Below are positions 48,497 to 56,936 of a DNA stretch of 64,000 bases, in pieces (positions within the stretch are counted from its first letter, which is position 1; the number at the start of each line of letters is the position of its first letter). The stretch covers positions 190,888 to 254,887 of the forward strand of contig JAEWBN010000006.1 in assembly GCA_023391095.1 (NCBI GenBank). The letters run 5' to 3'. Under the pieces are notes generated by a model. The model saw only the letters and a list, made by a program, of their open reading frames with translations, had not been told where the DNA came from and did not search any database. Both the position numbers and the translations under genes were made by a program. This DNA comes from Pseudomonadota bacterium. GTDB taxonomy: Bacteria; Pseudomonadota; Alphaproteobacteria; Rhizobiales; Devosiaceae.

Positions 48497-49445
48497 GAAG
48501 CTCGACCCTCGACATCTGGAAGTGCTTGCAGCTATCGTGGACAATGGCGGCCTTACAGAAGGCGCGCAGGCCATTGGCCGCGCTCAGCCGAGCGTGTCCA
48601 GAACGATTTCCATGCTGGAGGCGCGAATAGGGGCGCCCCTGTTTGAAAAGAATAAGCGGCCCCTGGTGCCCACCGAGCTGTGCTTGGCTCTGGCCGGCGA
48701 GGGACGCAGAATTCTGGCCGCGGGCAATACGGCCTCCGCCATTGTGACGACCTTCCGGTCTGGCCATCGGGGCATGGTCCGGATCGGCGGAACCCCGGTG
48801 TTTATGGATGGGGTCATTTCCACCCTGATCGCGGAGTTTCAGCAGAACCATCCGCAGGTGCGGATCGAGCAGTCCTATGGCTACGCGCCTGAACTGATGG
48901 ATCAGCTCGATGCGGGAACGCTGGACGTGGCCATCTGCCCGATGAATCCCGCCGCCGTGGCGCCGGGATTCCAGTTCGTCCCGGTGCTGCCGGGCCGCAA
49001 CGTGATCGCCTGCGGCAGCCATCATCCACTGCTGCGCAAAGGCTCGCTGCGGCTGGCGGATATTGCGCCATACCCCTGGATCGCGCCGCCGGCGTCGAGC
49101 CCGCTGTACGAGGACATGCGCCACATATTGCGCGACATCGGCGTGACCGATACCCGCATTTCCTTTTCGGGCGGCACACTGGCGTCGATGACCGCCATCC
49201 TCTCCAATTCCGACGCCCTCACCATTCTGCCCTATTCGGTAGTTTTCATGGCGCGGCGCCAGCGGGTGCTGGCCGCGCTCTCCATTCGCATAGGGCACCC
49301 CGAGCGCATGCTGGGCATTCTCACAAAGGACGCCGATACGGCCAGTCCGACCGTAAGGCGCTTCCGGCGCTTCATCGATACCGAGTTCCGCAACCTGTCG
49401 CGCTTCATCCAGCAGCACGAGCAGAATACGCTCTGGAGGGATTGA
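48495..49445 (+). CDS. LysR-family regulator of the resorcinol operon
   Basis: A 316-aa LTTR: an N-terminal winged helix (DPRHLEVLAAIVDNGGLTEG, then AQAIGRAQPSVSRTISMLE), a linker helix, and a periplasmic-binding-like effector domain (MVRIGGTPVFMDGVISTLIA onward). It is divergent from the maleylacetate reductase gene with overlapping control sites, so an aromatic inducer is expected. It is clearly paralogous to the LysR at 52.06 kb (shared blocks such as HPLLR, YPWIAP and SVVF), implying duplication of the whole regulatory unit. Confidence 0.92.
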   Translation: MKLDPRHLEVLAAIVDNGGLTEGAQAIGRAQPSVSRTISMLEARIGAPLFEKNKRPLVPTELCLALAGEGRRILAAGNTASAIVTTFRSGHRGMVRIGGTPVFMDGVISTLIAEFQQNHPQVRIEQSYGYAPELMDQLDAGTLDVAICPMNPAAVAPGFQFVPVLPGRNVIACGSHHPLLRKGSLRLADIAPYPWIAPPASSPLYEDMRHILRDIGVTDTRISFSGGTLASMTAILSNSDALTILPYSVVFMARRQRVLAALSIRIGHPERMLGILTKDADTASPTVRRFRRFIDTEFRNLSRFIQQHEQNTLWRD

Positions 49446-49456
49446 GGCGGCGGTTC

Positions 49457-50113
49457 TCATCGTCCGGCTCGCATCGCCGGAGGCTTTCCCGCCGCCAGGT
49501 CATCCAGGACGGCCTGCAGCATGGCGATCTCAGCGTCGCAGACTTCATGGCTTCGACCGGGAAAGACGTCGGCCCGGATCTGGAAGCCGCGCTGAGCGAG
49601 CATTCGGGCAGCGGACATCATGGCGTCGAGCGGAATCCAGGGGTCTGCATCGCTGCCACTCAGGTAAATGGGCAGGCCGGGTGGCGCCGCATCGGCACGG
49701 TCGCACTTCTCCGTACCCACGCGACAGCCGGTGAGCGCCACAAGCGCCTCCGGCAAGAATGCGCCGCGGCACACATATTCAATGGAAAGGCAGGCGCCCT
49801 GAGAAAACCCAGCGAGCAGCAGTGGGAGGCCGGGATAGTCGCGACGCAGGTCCGCGATTTCGTCTCCGAGCTGTGCCAGGGCCTCGCTGAGCTGCTCGCG
49901 CGTGGGCTTCGTCAGCGGATCGACCGCCTTGGCGTCATACCACGCGCCCCTTGGGGCGCGCGGCAGCGAGAAGGCCACATCGGCCAGGCGCAGCCGCGCC
50001 AGAATGTGGCTTTCCATCTCTTCGGGCGACTGGCCGCGGCCGTGGACGAGGACGCAAAGCGCCTTCGCCCCGGAGCCGCTGGCTCCCCGCCGCAACCCTG
50101 CCGCCCCGCTCAT
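49457..50113 (-). CDS. Alpha/beta hydrolase, phospholipase/carboxylesterase (MhqD-like)
   Basis: A 218-aa hydrolase. The nucleophile elbow is LLAGFSQGACL, the oxyanion region is CVLVHGRGQSPEEM, and the acid and base are in GSDADPWIP and FPGRSHEV. ATG 50113 gives the ATGA overlap with the upstream VOC gene (a GTG at 50116 is the longer option). Esterases of this type are encoded with ring-cleaving VOC dioxygenases in mhq hydroquinone-detoxification operons, and the same pairing appears here. Confidence 0.88.
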   Translation of the reverse strand: MSGAAGLRRGASGSGAKALCVLVHGRGQSPEEMESHILARLRLADVAFSLPRAPRGAWYDAKAVDPLTKPTREQLSEALAQLGDEIADLRRDYPGLPLLLAGFSQGACLSIEYVCRGAFLPEALVALTGCRVGTEKCDRADAAPPGLPIYLSGSDADPWIPLDAMMSAARMLAQRGFQIRADVFPGRSHEVCDAEIAMLQAVLDDLAAGKPPAMRAGR

Positions 50114-51072
50114 CACACGAAGGCCGCTTCTTCGAGGCCGGCGCGCAGCTCGTCCTCGCGATCCTTGAACCAGGGCGGGAAGACCAGTGTCTTGCCGATC
50201 TGCCCCGGAGGCTCGTCGCTCGTCCAGCCCTGCGCGGTGGTCCAGGCCAGTTCGAACAGGGCTCCGCCGGGCGAGCGCACATAGCAGGACTTGAAGTAGT
50301 TGCGGTCCTTCTGCTCGGAGATGTCGGTAAAGCCGAGGCCTTCGATATGGGCGCGGAGCTTGAGCTGGCTTTCCTCGTCGCCGGTGTTGAGTGCGAGGTG
50401 GTGGATGGTTCCGCCAGCCAGCGTCCAGGTTCCCTGCGGGCTCTCACGGTCGGTGATGACCTCGACACGCTGGATAACGCCGCTGGCATCGGGCACCCGA
50501 TAGACGTCGCCGTCATCGGTCTGCGCTTCGAGTTGGAGCGGCAGCGCGATGGTGAGGAAGTCATTCATCGCGCTTTTGTCGGTCGTGGCGACCACGCTGC
50601 CGTAAATGCCCTTGATGCCGTGTTCGCGCCCGATGCCCTGGCTTTCATTGCTGATGGGCTCGCGATTGTCGCTGTCGCTTTCGACCAGCTCATGCGGAAT
50701 GCCGCAGGGATGGGCGAAGATGACCCTTTCGGTGCCAAAGCGCGTAACCTTGTGAGCAGGGACACCACGGGCATTGAGCCGATCGACCCAGAAATCGGCC
50801 GCGCCTTTCGGAATGGCCTGGAGGATCGCGCGGGATTGATTGGTCCCGCGGCGGCCGAACACGCCCGGCTTGCGGAAGGGAAAGGTCGTGATGATGGTGG
50901 AAGCATCGCCATTGGGCGAGCCGTAATAGAGGTGATAAACCGGCAGAACACCGTCGAAGAGGACAGTGCGTTTCACCGAATGCAGACCAAGGGTCTTGGT
51001 ATAGAAATCGAAGTCCTCCTGGGCACCGTCTGTCGAGAGTGTCAGATGGTGGTAGCCGTTGATGCCACTCAT
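50113..51072 (-). CDS. VOC-superfamily ring-cleaving dioxygenase (MhqO/PcpA-like)
   Basis: A 319-aa protein of two vicinal-oxygen-chelate modules. Metal ligands appear as His in NGYHHLTLSTDG, His in GGTIHHLALNTGD, and Glu in ALFELAWTTAQG, matching the Fe(II) 2-His-1-Glu site of PcpA/LinE-type hydroquinone dioxygenases. It should cleave a hydroquinone-like ring outside the para pair. It is translationally coupled at both ends: TAATG with the intradiol dioxygenase and ATGA with the hydrolase. Confidence 0.87.
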   Translation of the reverse strand: MSGINGYHHLTLSTDGAQEDFDFYTKTLGLHSVKRTVLFDGVLPVYHLYYGSPNGDASTIITTFPFRKPGVFGRRGTNQSRAILQAIPKGAADFWVDRLNARGVPAHKVTRFGTERVIFAHPCGIPHELVESDSDNREPISNESQGIGREHGIKGIYGSVVATTDKSAMNDFLTIALPLQLEAQTDDGDVYRVPDASGVIQRVEVITDRESPQGTWTLAGGTIHHLALNTGDEESQLKLRAHIEGLGFTDISEQKDRNYFKSCYVRSPGGALFELAWTTAQGWTSDEPPGQIGKTLVFPPWFKDREDELRAGLEEAAFV

Positions 51073-51968
51073 TATGAGCTCCTTCCTGGCATGGATTGTG
51101 CGCCGTCCACCGGACAGAGCACGAGATTGATGTCGAGGCTGTACGTCACCGGGCCATCGACGGATGGGACGGTGTTGAAATCGGCCAGCAGAGCCGGTCG
51201 CACGCCATAGATCGCGTCGCGATCCACGGCTGGATCGGCCCGGTCGAAAATGTGCGTGGTGAGGGTTTGGTAGCCGTGCGCGGATATTCGCAAATTGATA
51301 TGAGCCGGCCGGGACAGCGGCAGGCCAAGACGCTTGAGCAGCAGGCCTGCAGGACCATCGGCCGGCAGGCTATATCCGGCCGGCTTTACGGAGAGGAAGC
51401 GGAAGCGACCCTGTCCGTCGGCAACGAACTGGCCGCGCAGGTTGTGCTCGGGCTGGCGATCCGGCTCCTGATTCTCGTAGCGGCCGTTCGCATTGGCCTG
51501 CCAGACCTCGACCACGGCCGAGGAGACAGGCTCGCCGGCTGGCGAAGTCACCGTACCCGTCACCAGCAGGGGTTGCCCCTGACCATCGCGGGAAATGGAC
51601 TGGCCCAGGCCCAGATGCGGCGTGTCTGACCTGTAGAACGGGCCCGCACCGGTTTCGGGCGTAGCGCCAGACGGTCGAGGACTATTGATATCCTCAAGGG
51701 CGCTCGACAGGCCGAGAACATCGGCAAGGAGGACCCATTCCTGCCTCCTCGCGTCGGCGTAGTGACCCGTCTCCGTCAGGAAATCGACCAGAGCGCGAAA
51801 CTCATCCCGGCTGGGCCGCAGCGTCCAAAGGATCTGGTGGAGATGGGAGGCAATCAGGCCCATAGCATCGCGCAGACGGGACGGCTCGAGCTCGGACAGT
51901 CTTGCCTCGAAGGCGCGCAGACTTGCGAGTGTCTCCTCCTCCGACAGAATAGCGTGCCGACCGTCCAT
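51072..51968 (-). CDS. Second intradiol dioxygenase (catechol/hydroxyquinol family)
   Basis: A 298-aa intradiol enzyme. Fe(III) ligands are Tyr in NGRYENQEPDRQPEHN and in PAGYSLPADGPAG, and His in RPAHINLRISAHGYQTLTTH. It is only a distant relative of the copy at 39.9 kb, so this is not a recent duplication. The N-terminal dimerisation helices contain DEFRALVDFLTETGHYADAR. It is the first gene of a three-gene coupled operon divergent from a LysR gene. Substrate may be catechol, hydroxyquinol or a substituted catechol. Confidence 0.88.
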   Translation of the reverse strand: MDGRHAILSEEETLASLRAFEARLSELEPSRLRDAMGLIASHLHQILWTLRPSRDEFRALVDFLTETGHYADARRQEWVLLADVLGLSSALEDINSPRPSGATPETGAGPFYRSDTPHLGLGQSISRDGQGQPLLVTGTVTSPAGEPVSSAVVEVWQANANGRYENQEPDRQPEHNLRGQFVADGQGRFRFLSVKPAGYSLPADGPAGLLLKRLGLPLSRPAHINLRISAHGYQTLTTHIFDRADPAVDRDAIYGVRPALLADFNTVPSVDGPVTYSLDINLVLCPVDGAQSMPGRSS

Positions 51969-52041
51969 ATCCGGGCCTCCCTGCCCGAGACAAACTTGGC
52001 ACGAACATCAAGCGTCCTTGATGAGTTGTGGCATAGCCAAT

Positions 52042-52056
52042 ATAGCATATTGCTAT
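52042..52056. promoter_or_regulatory. LysR-type palindrome overlapping the regulator start
   Basis: ATAGC-atatt-GCTAT, a 15-bp inverted repeat ending on the ATG of the LysR gene at 52055. It has the same geometry and position as the ATAAC-ttgat-GTTAT site of the first LysR gene. A further CATAGC lies ten bases upstream. Confidence 0.62.
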
Positions 52057-53005
52057 GAAGCTGAATGAGCGCCACCTGATGCAGCTTGCAGCCGTCCTCG
52101 ACGCCGGGGGCGTGTCGGAGGGGGCTGCTCTATTGGGGATGACGCAATCTGCCGTCAGCCGCTCCCTCTCCATGCTGGAAGCACGTGTCGGCGAGCCATT
52201 GTTCATTCGCGGGCGGAGGCCGCTGCAGGCCACAGCCCTGGGTTTACAGCTGGCTATTCACGGACGCGCCATCCTGACGGCATCGCGTCGCGCGACCGAT
52301 GCCGTCCAAGGGCATGTCAAGGGCACCAGCGGCGTCGTGCGGGTGGGCGGGGTTCCGTTTTTCATGGACGCGCTGGTCAGCCAGATGATCGCGGAGTTTC
52401 ACCGGGAAGAAGCCGAGATCACGGTTCACCAAAGTTATGGCAACTTGCCTGAACTGGTGTCAGGCCTCGACGCGCAGCTGATTGACCTCGCCGTGGTGCC
52501 GATCGGCACGACCCATCCCGGCCTTGCCTATGAGTTCATCGACATACTGCCCGGCCGAAACATCGTTGCCTGCCGCACCGGTCATCCCCTGCTGCGGCGT
52601 GCGCGGCCCCGCGCCACGGATTTGGCGGCTTATCCCTGGATTGCTCCCCTACCCGGCTCGCCCCTGATGACGGATCTTCAAATGATCCTTCTCAGCATCG
52701 GCATTTCCGAGCTCAACATCCGCTATTCCGGCGGCTCGCTTATGAGCGTCGTCAATTTCCTGGCCGATTCAGATGCGCTCGCCGTCCTGCCGTTTTCGGT
52801 CGTCTTCGCGCTGCGCAAGGAGAACCGGGTCACGGTGCTGCCGTTCGATATCCCGCAGCCGGACCGGTCGCTGGGCATCCTGCGGCGGCTGGATGCCCAG
52901 AGGGTTCCGGCTGCGGACCGGTTCGTCAACCACATCATCCGCGTATTCGAGGACCTCAAGCACACAATCAAACGCCATGAGAATGCGGTGGTGTGGAGCC
53001 GATAG
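52055..53005 (+). CDS. LysR-family regulator of the second aromatic operon
   Basis: A 316-aa LTTR of identical length to its paralogue at 48.5 kb. The HTH reads NERHLMQLAAVLDAGGVSEG and then AALLGMTQSAVSRSLSMLE; the effector domain begins VVRVGGVPFFMDALVSQMIA. It is divergent from the intradiol dioxygenase and separated from it by only 86 bases containing the palindrome. It probably responds to a phenolic compound. Convergent with the nucleoside hydrolase gene. Confidence 0.92.
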   Translation: MKLNERHLMQLAAVLDAGGVSEGAALLGMTQSAVSRSLSMLEARVGEPLFIRGRRPLQATALGLQLAIHGRAILTASRRATDAVQGHVKGTSGVVRVGGVPFFMDALVSQMIAEFHREEAEITVHQSYGNLPELVSGLDAQLIDLAVVPIGTTHPGLAYEFIDILPGRNIVACRTGHPLLRRARPRATDLAAYPWIAPLPGSPLMTDLQMILLSIGISELNIRYSGGSLMSVVNFLADSDALAVLPFSVVFALRKENRVTVLPFDIPQPDRSLGILRRLDAQRVPAADRFVNHIIRVFEDLKHTIKRHENAVVWSR

Positions 53006-53026
53006 GCGACCTCCACCGCATGCGCG

Positions 53027-53977
53027 TCAGGAGCAGACCGTCTGCCGGTAGTGCTCGAGAACGGCTGGTGCGTTGACCGCAGTACAGATGCGGTGGTGCG
53101 GATGGTCGGCCCATGCCGGATCCCCACCCTTGCGGGTCGATGGCATCTGGATGGTCTGGCCCACGGCGAGACCCTCGCGGATGACACGGATCGGGCCCTC
53201 GCGGGTTTCGAACCAGTCCGGACGCAGAAGATAGGTCACGGCCAGGAGGTCGTGGCCGACCACGCCATTGAAGCCCATCACATTGTTGTAGAACTTGGCA
53301 TAGTGCTCCGACATGCGCTGGAGAATTTCACCATTCTCGCCCGCACCCTTTGCAAGGTCAGCGAGATATTCGGTGTCGAGCAGGATATCGTGAGTGACGT
53401 CGAGCCCCACAACGGTGGTGGGCCAGCTGGCGGCAAACACTTCGTCCGCAGCGACAGGATCGCCGTGGATATTGGCTTCGGCAGCGGGGGTAATATTGCC
53501 GCTGCGGCCTTGGTAGCCAAAGGCGCCGCCCATGATGATGACCTGCTTGGCCAGCGTGGCGACCGCCGGTTCCGCGCGCAGGGCCAGAGCCAGGTTGGTC
53601 ATGCGACCGACAGCGATGATCGTCACTTCGCCGGGGTGGGCCTTGAGCGTGTCGATGATGAACTGGCTGGCCGTACCGGGTAGAAGCCCGGTTTCGTCGA
53701 CCTCGGGAATGTCGATTTCGCCAAGGCCGTTGACGCCGTGCACCATGGCCGGCTCCGGCTTGACCACGCCGTCCAGCGTTTCGCCCGCGCCCCTGACAAC
53801 GGGGGCGGAGATGCCGAATTTCTGGCGGAGAAAAAGAGCGTTGCGGGTGGTGGTTTCGATGCTGGCATTGCCCACGACGGTGGTGATGCCCAGCAGTTCA
53901 ACCTCGGGCAGCTTGCTCAAATAGAGCAGCGCCATGGCATCGTCGATGCCCGGATCGGTGTCGAATATGACCTTCAT
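53027..53977 (-). CDS. Nucleoside hydrolase (inosine-uridine preferring)
   Basis: A 316-aa Ca-dependent N-ribohydrolase. The metal site is VIFDTDPGIDDAMAL, and further conserved blocks are GRMTNLALAL, MGGAFGYQGRSGNITPAAEA with NIHGDP, and the late HDLLAVTYLL. It splits nucleosides into base and ribose. Start 53977 follows GGAAAG. It is the final gene of the sugar ABC operon, after a strong hairpin. That suggests the imported substrate may be a nucleoside or that nucleosides feed the same pathway. Confidence 0.92.
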   Translation of the reverse strand: MKVIFDTDPGIDDAMALLYLSKLPEVELLGITTVVGNASIETTTRNALFLRQKFGISAPVVRGAGETLDGVVKPEPAMVHGVNGLGEIDIPEVDETGLLPGTASQFIIDTLKAHPGEVTIIAVGRMTNLALALRAEPAVATLAKQVIIMGGAFGYQGRSGNITPAAEANIHGDPVAADEVFAASWPTTVVGLDVTHDILLDTEYLADLAKGAGENGEILQRMSEHYAKFYNNVMGFNGVVGHDLLAVTYLLRPDWFETREGPIRVIREGLAVGQTIQMPSTRKGGDPAWADHPHHRICTAVNAPAVLEHYRQTVCS

Positions 53978-54038
53978 GTCGTCTTTCCGCATATGGTTCT
54001 TGGGCGTCATAAGCCACAAGCGGCGGAAGATGACCAGA

Positions 54039-54063
54039 GGCAGCCGGGTCGTGCCCGGCTGCC
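54039..54063 (-). terminator. Strong hairpin between the ABC ATPase and nucleoside hydrolase genes
   Basis: GGCAGCCGGG-tcgtg-CCCGGCTGCC, a perfect ten-base-pair stem with a five-base loop, eight bases after the ATPase stop on the minus strand. It has no T-run, so it may attenuate rather than fully stop transcription into the nucleoside hydrolase gene. Confidence 0.65.
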
Positions 54064-54070
54064 GTAAGCT

Positions 54071-55144
54071 TTAGAGCGCCTGTTCGGTCTGTGCGTCGAA
54101 GACGTGGATCTTGTCGGCCGCGATATTGAGCCCGACCGTGTCGCCTGCTCTGATGTCGCTGCGGCCGGTAATCACCACGGTCAGCTCGGTGTCGCCACCC
54201 GTTGTCAGATAGGTCAGCGAGCCCGTTGACTCCACCACCGCGACGGGAAGGTCGAATGATCCAGAGCCGACCTCACCTATTTCCAGGTGTTCCGGACGCA
54301 GACCCACGATCACCTTCTGATTGGCTGGCACTGTGCGGCCCAGCGACAGGGGTGCGATACCCGGCAGATCGAGTTGAACGGCGGTACCGTCAGGCGAGGT
54401 CGTGCCCGCAACGAAGTTCATCGCAGGCGAACCGATAAAGCCTGCGACGAACCGGGTCGCCGGCTTGTCGTAGAGCTCAAGCGGGCTCCCCTGTTGCTCG
54501 ATCACACCGTCCCGCATGACCACCACATGGTCGGCCATGGTCATGGCTTCGATCTGGTCATGGGTAACGTAGACCGACGTGGCGCCGAGACGATCGTGCA
54601 GGGCGCGGATTTCCTTACGCATGTGCACGCGCAGAGCCGCGTCGAGGTTTGACAAGGGCTCATCGAACAGGAACGCCTTGGGATGCCGGATAATCGCACG
54701 GCCCATCGCAACGCGCTGGCGCTGGCCGCCCGAGAGCTCACGCGGATAGCGGTGCATGAGTGCCTGGAGGCCAATGGTCTTGGCGACTTCCTCGGCGGCC
54801 TTTTTGGCTTCTTCCTTGGGCACGCGCTTTAGGCGCAGCGAATAGGTGAGGTTTTCCTCGACCGTCATGTGCGGATAAAGCGCGTAGGACTGGAACACCA
54901 TGGCCACGTCGCGCTTGCGCGGCGGAACATCGTTCATTACCTCGCCGCCGATCTTCATCGTGCCGCCGGTAATGCTTTCGAGGCCTGCCAGCGAGCGCAG
55001 CAAGGTGGACTTGCCGCAACCCGATGGCCCCACCAGGGCCACGAACTGGCCCTTGGGAATGGTCAGGTTGATGTTCTTGAGGGCATGGAAACTGCCGTAA
55101 TGCTTGTTGATGCCGACAAGCTCGATCTGGGACTGAACACTCAT
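54071..55144 (-). CDS. Sugar ABC transporter ATPase (UgpC/MsmK type)
   Basis: A 357-aa ATPase with Walker A VGPSGCGKSTLLRSLAGLE, signature LSGGQRQRVAMGRAI, Walker B AFLFDEPLSNLDAAL and the switch His in YVTHDQIEAMTMADH. The C-terminal TOBE/OB regulatory domain (VIVGLRPEHLEI) marks carbohydrate uptake systems. Start 55144 overlaps the upstream permease stop (ATGA). Confidence 0.94.
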   Translation of the reverse strand: MSVQSQIELVGINKHYGSFHALKNINLTIPKGQFVALVGPSGCGKSTLLRSLAGLESITGGTMKIGGEVMNDVPPRKRDVAMVFQSYALYPHMTVEENLTYSLRLKRVPKEEAKKAAEEVAKTIGLQALMHRYPRELSGGQRQRVAMGRAIIRHPKAFLFDEPLSNLDAALRVHMRKEIRALHDRLGATSVYVTHDQIEAMTMADHVVVMRDGVIEQQGSPLELYDKPATRFVAGFIGSPAMNFVAGTTSPDGTAVQLDLPGIAPLSLGRTVPANQKVIVGLRPEHLEIGEVGSGSFDLPVAVVESTGSLTYLTTGGDTELTVVITGRSDIRAGDTVGLNIAADKIHVFDAQTEQAL

Positions 55145-55968
55145 TTGAGGGCTCCCGAGGTAAGGCCGGAGACGATACGGCGCTGCAGGATGACAAAGGC
55201 GACGAGGATCGGCGTCACGTAGATGGCCGAGTACGCCATAATGGAGTTCCAGTCGGAGGAGTTCGGCCCGAGGAACCCGGAAAGGCCGACGCTGGCCGGC
55301 TGCAAGGTGGGGCTCTGGATGAACGACTTGGAGTAGATGTATTCGCCGAAGGCGCTCATGAAGGTGAGGATGGCGCAAACCAGAATGCCGTTGCGCGCCA
55401 GCGGCAGGACGATGGAGAAGAAGGCGCCGACGCGCGAATTGCCATCGACCAGCGCCGCTTCCTCGAGCTCGCGCGGCACGCTCATGAACGTCGCCCGCAC
55501 CAGCACCACGAAGAATGGCATGGCCTTGGCCGAGGAGGCCAGGATCACGGCAAGCTGTGGCGAATTGAGCAGGCCGAGCTGGTTAAAGCCCACAAAGAGC
55601 GGGGTCACCATGACCGAAGCCGGCAACACCTGCAGCATCAGCACGCAGAACAGGCCCACGTCGATCCAGGCATTGCGATAGCGCGCCAGCACGTAGGCGC
55701 ATCCGGTTCCCAGGATCACCGTGACGGCCGTGACGCCGGACGCGATGATAAAGGAGTTCCAGAGATAGACCGGCATGTTGCGGCGTTCCCAAACCGAGGG
55801 ATAGACGCTCGGATCGGGGTTGTTCGGCCAGAAGGTGGGCGGGTTCGCAAAGATCTCCGAGCCGCCCTTAAGGCTGGTTATGTACATCCAGTAGAGCGGG
55901 AACAGGTAGACCGCAGCCATCGCCAGCGCGACGAAGAGCAGGAACCATGGGGTATAGGTCCGGGTCAT
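55141..55968 (-). CDS. Sugar ABC permease, MalG/LacG type
   Basis: A 275-aa inner-membrane permease with six segments. The coupling-loop EAA motif is ELEEAALVDGNSRVGAFFSI. The start PWFLLFVALAMAAVYLFPLY is typical of the second carbohydrate permease. It overlaps both neighbours by four bases (ATGA), showing an operon of coupled subunits. Confidence 0.94.
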   Translation of the reverse strand: MTRTYTPWFLLFVALAMAAVYLFPLYWMYITSLKGGSEIFANPPTFWPNNPDPSVYPSVWERRNMPVYLWNSFIIASGVTAVTVILGTGCAYVLARYRNAWIDVGLFCVLMLQVLPASVMVTPLFVGFNQLGLLNSPQLAVILASSAKAMPFFVVLVRATFMSVPRELEEAALVDGNSRVGAFFSIVLPLARNGILVCAILTFMSAFGEYIYSKSFIQSPTLQPASVGLSGFLGPNSSDWNSIMAYSAIYVTPILVAFVILQRRIVSGLTSGALK

Positions 55969-56867
55969 CCGCGCACCTCATGACGGGTCGAGCGCACATA
56001 GAGAATGGACGCAAAGAAGACGAGCAGGAACATCATTACCGAGACGGTCGCGCCCTTGGCGAAATCGTAGAGCTGGAAGCTGAGCTGCCAGGACCAGAAG
56101 CCGGCCACGTTGGATGTATTGGCAGGCCCACCCTCGGTCAGGGCCGGGAACAGATCGAATTGCTGCAGCGTGCCGATGAGACCGAGCGAAAGGACAGCGC
56201 CGATAGTGGGGCGCATCATGGGCAGGGTGATGGTCCAAAAACGCTGGAAGGCGTTGGCGCCGTCCAGTTCGGCGGCTTCATAGAGATCCTTGGGGATCGC
56301 CGCGAGGCCGACAGACAGAAGCAGCATGTTGAAGGCCAGACCCAGCCAGATATTGGCGATGATCACCGCCCAGATGGAGACGTTCGGGTCCGACTTCCAG
56401 AAAATGTTGGTCTGAATGATGCCGAGATTCTTGAGGATGGCGTTGAGGACCCCGAAGTCCCCGGCAAGGATCCAGCTCCAGATCGCGCCGACCACAAGGC
56501 CGGGCATGACCCAGGACACGAGGAAAAGGCCGCGAATGGTGGAGGCGCCGGGGAAGTTTTGCGCGAAGAACAGTGCAAGGGCAAAGCCCAGGATGAACTG
56601 CCCTGCCATAGAGCCGAACACGAAGACCAGCGTGTTGCGCGTCACCAGCCAGAATTCGGGCTGGCGGACCACCGCGACATAGTTGTCGAAGCCGACAAAG
56701 GGGCGAATGAGCGAACCCAGGGTGAACATGTCCACCTGCTGGAAGCTCATCAGGACGTTATAAAGGAGTGGAGCGCCGGCGAGGGCGACCAGGAAAAGCA
56801 AAGCCGCGCCGATAAGGAGGATATCAAACCCTATCCCATCCCGCAGCCAGTTGAAAAATCGCGACAC
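55965..56867 (-). CDS. Sugar ABC permease, MalF/LacF type
   Basis: A 300-aa permease, six segments. The EAA loop is DLYEAAELDGANAFQRFWTI, and the preceding GLAFNMLLLSVGLAAIP is characteristic. It forms the channel with the MalG-type subunit, whose start it overlaps. A stem-loop separates it from the binding-protein gene upstream. Confidence 0.94.
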   Translation of the reverse strand: MSRFFNWLRDGIGFDILLIGAALLFLVALAGAPLLYNVLMSFQQVDMFTLGSLIRPFVGFDNYVAVVRQPEFWLVTRNTLVFVFGSMAGQFILGFALALFFAQNFPGASTIRGLFLVSWVMPGLVVGAIWSWILAGDFGVLNAILKNLGIIQTNIFWKSDPNVSIWAVIIANIWLGLAFNMLLLSVGLAAIPKDLYEAAELDGANAFQRFWTITLPMMRPTIGAVLSLGLIGTLQQFDLFPALTEGGPANTSNVAGFWSWQLSFQLYDFAKGATVSVMMFLLVFFASILYVRSTRHEVRG

Positions 56868-56898
56868 CGGACCCTCCAGAAGTCGTGGGAGAAAGGCC

Positions 56899-56918
56899 GG
56901 CCGGAGCGAACTCCGGCC
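56899..56918 (-). other. Stem-loop between binding protein and permease genes
   Basis: GGCCGGAG-cgaa-CTCCGGCC, an eight-base-pair stem with a four-base loop, 18 bases after the binding-protein stop. It is the same type of mRNA-stabilising element as at 45977-46000. Confidence 0.62.
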
Positions 56919-56936
56919 GAACCCGTCAGGAGGACA

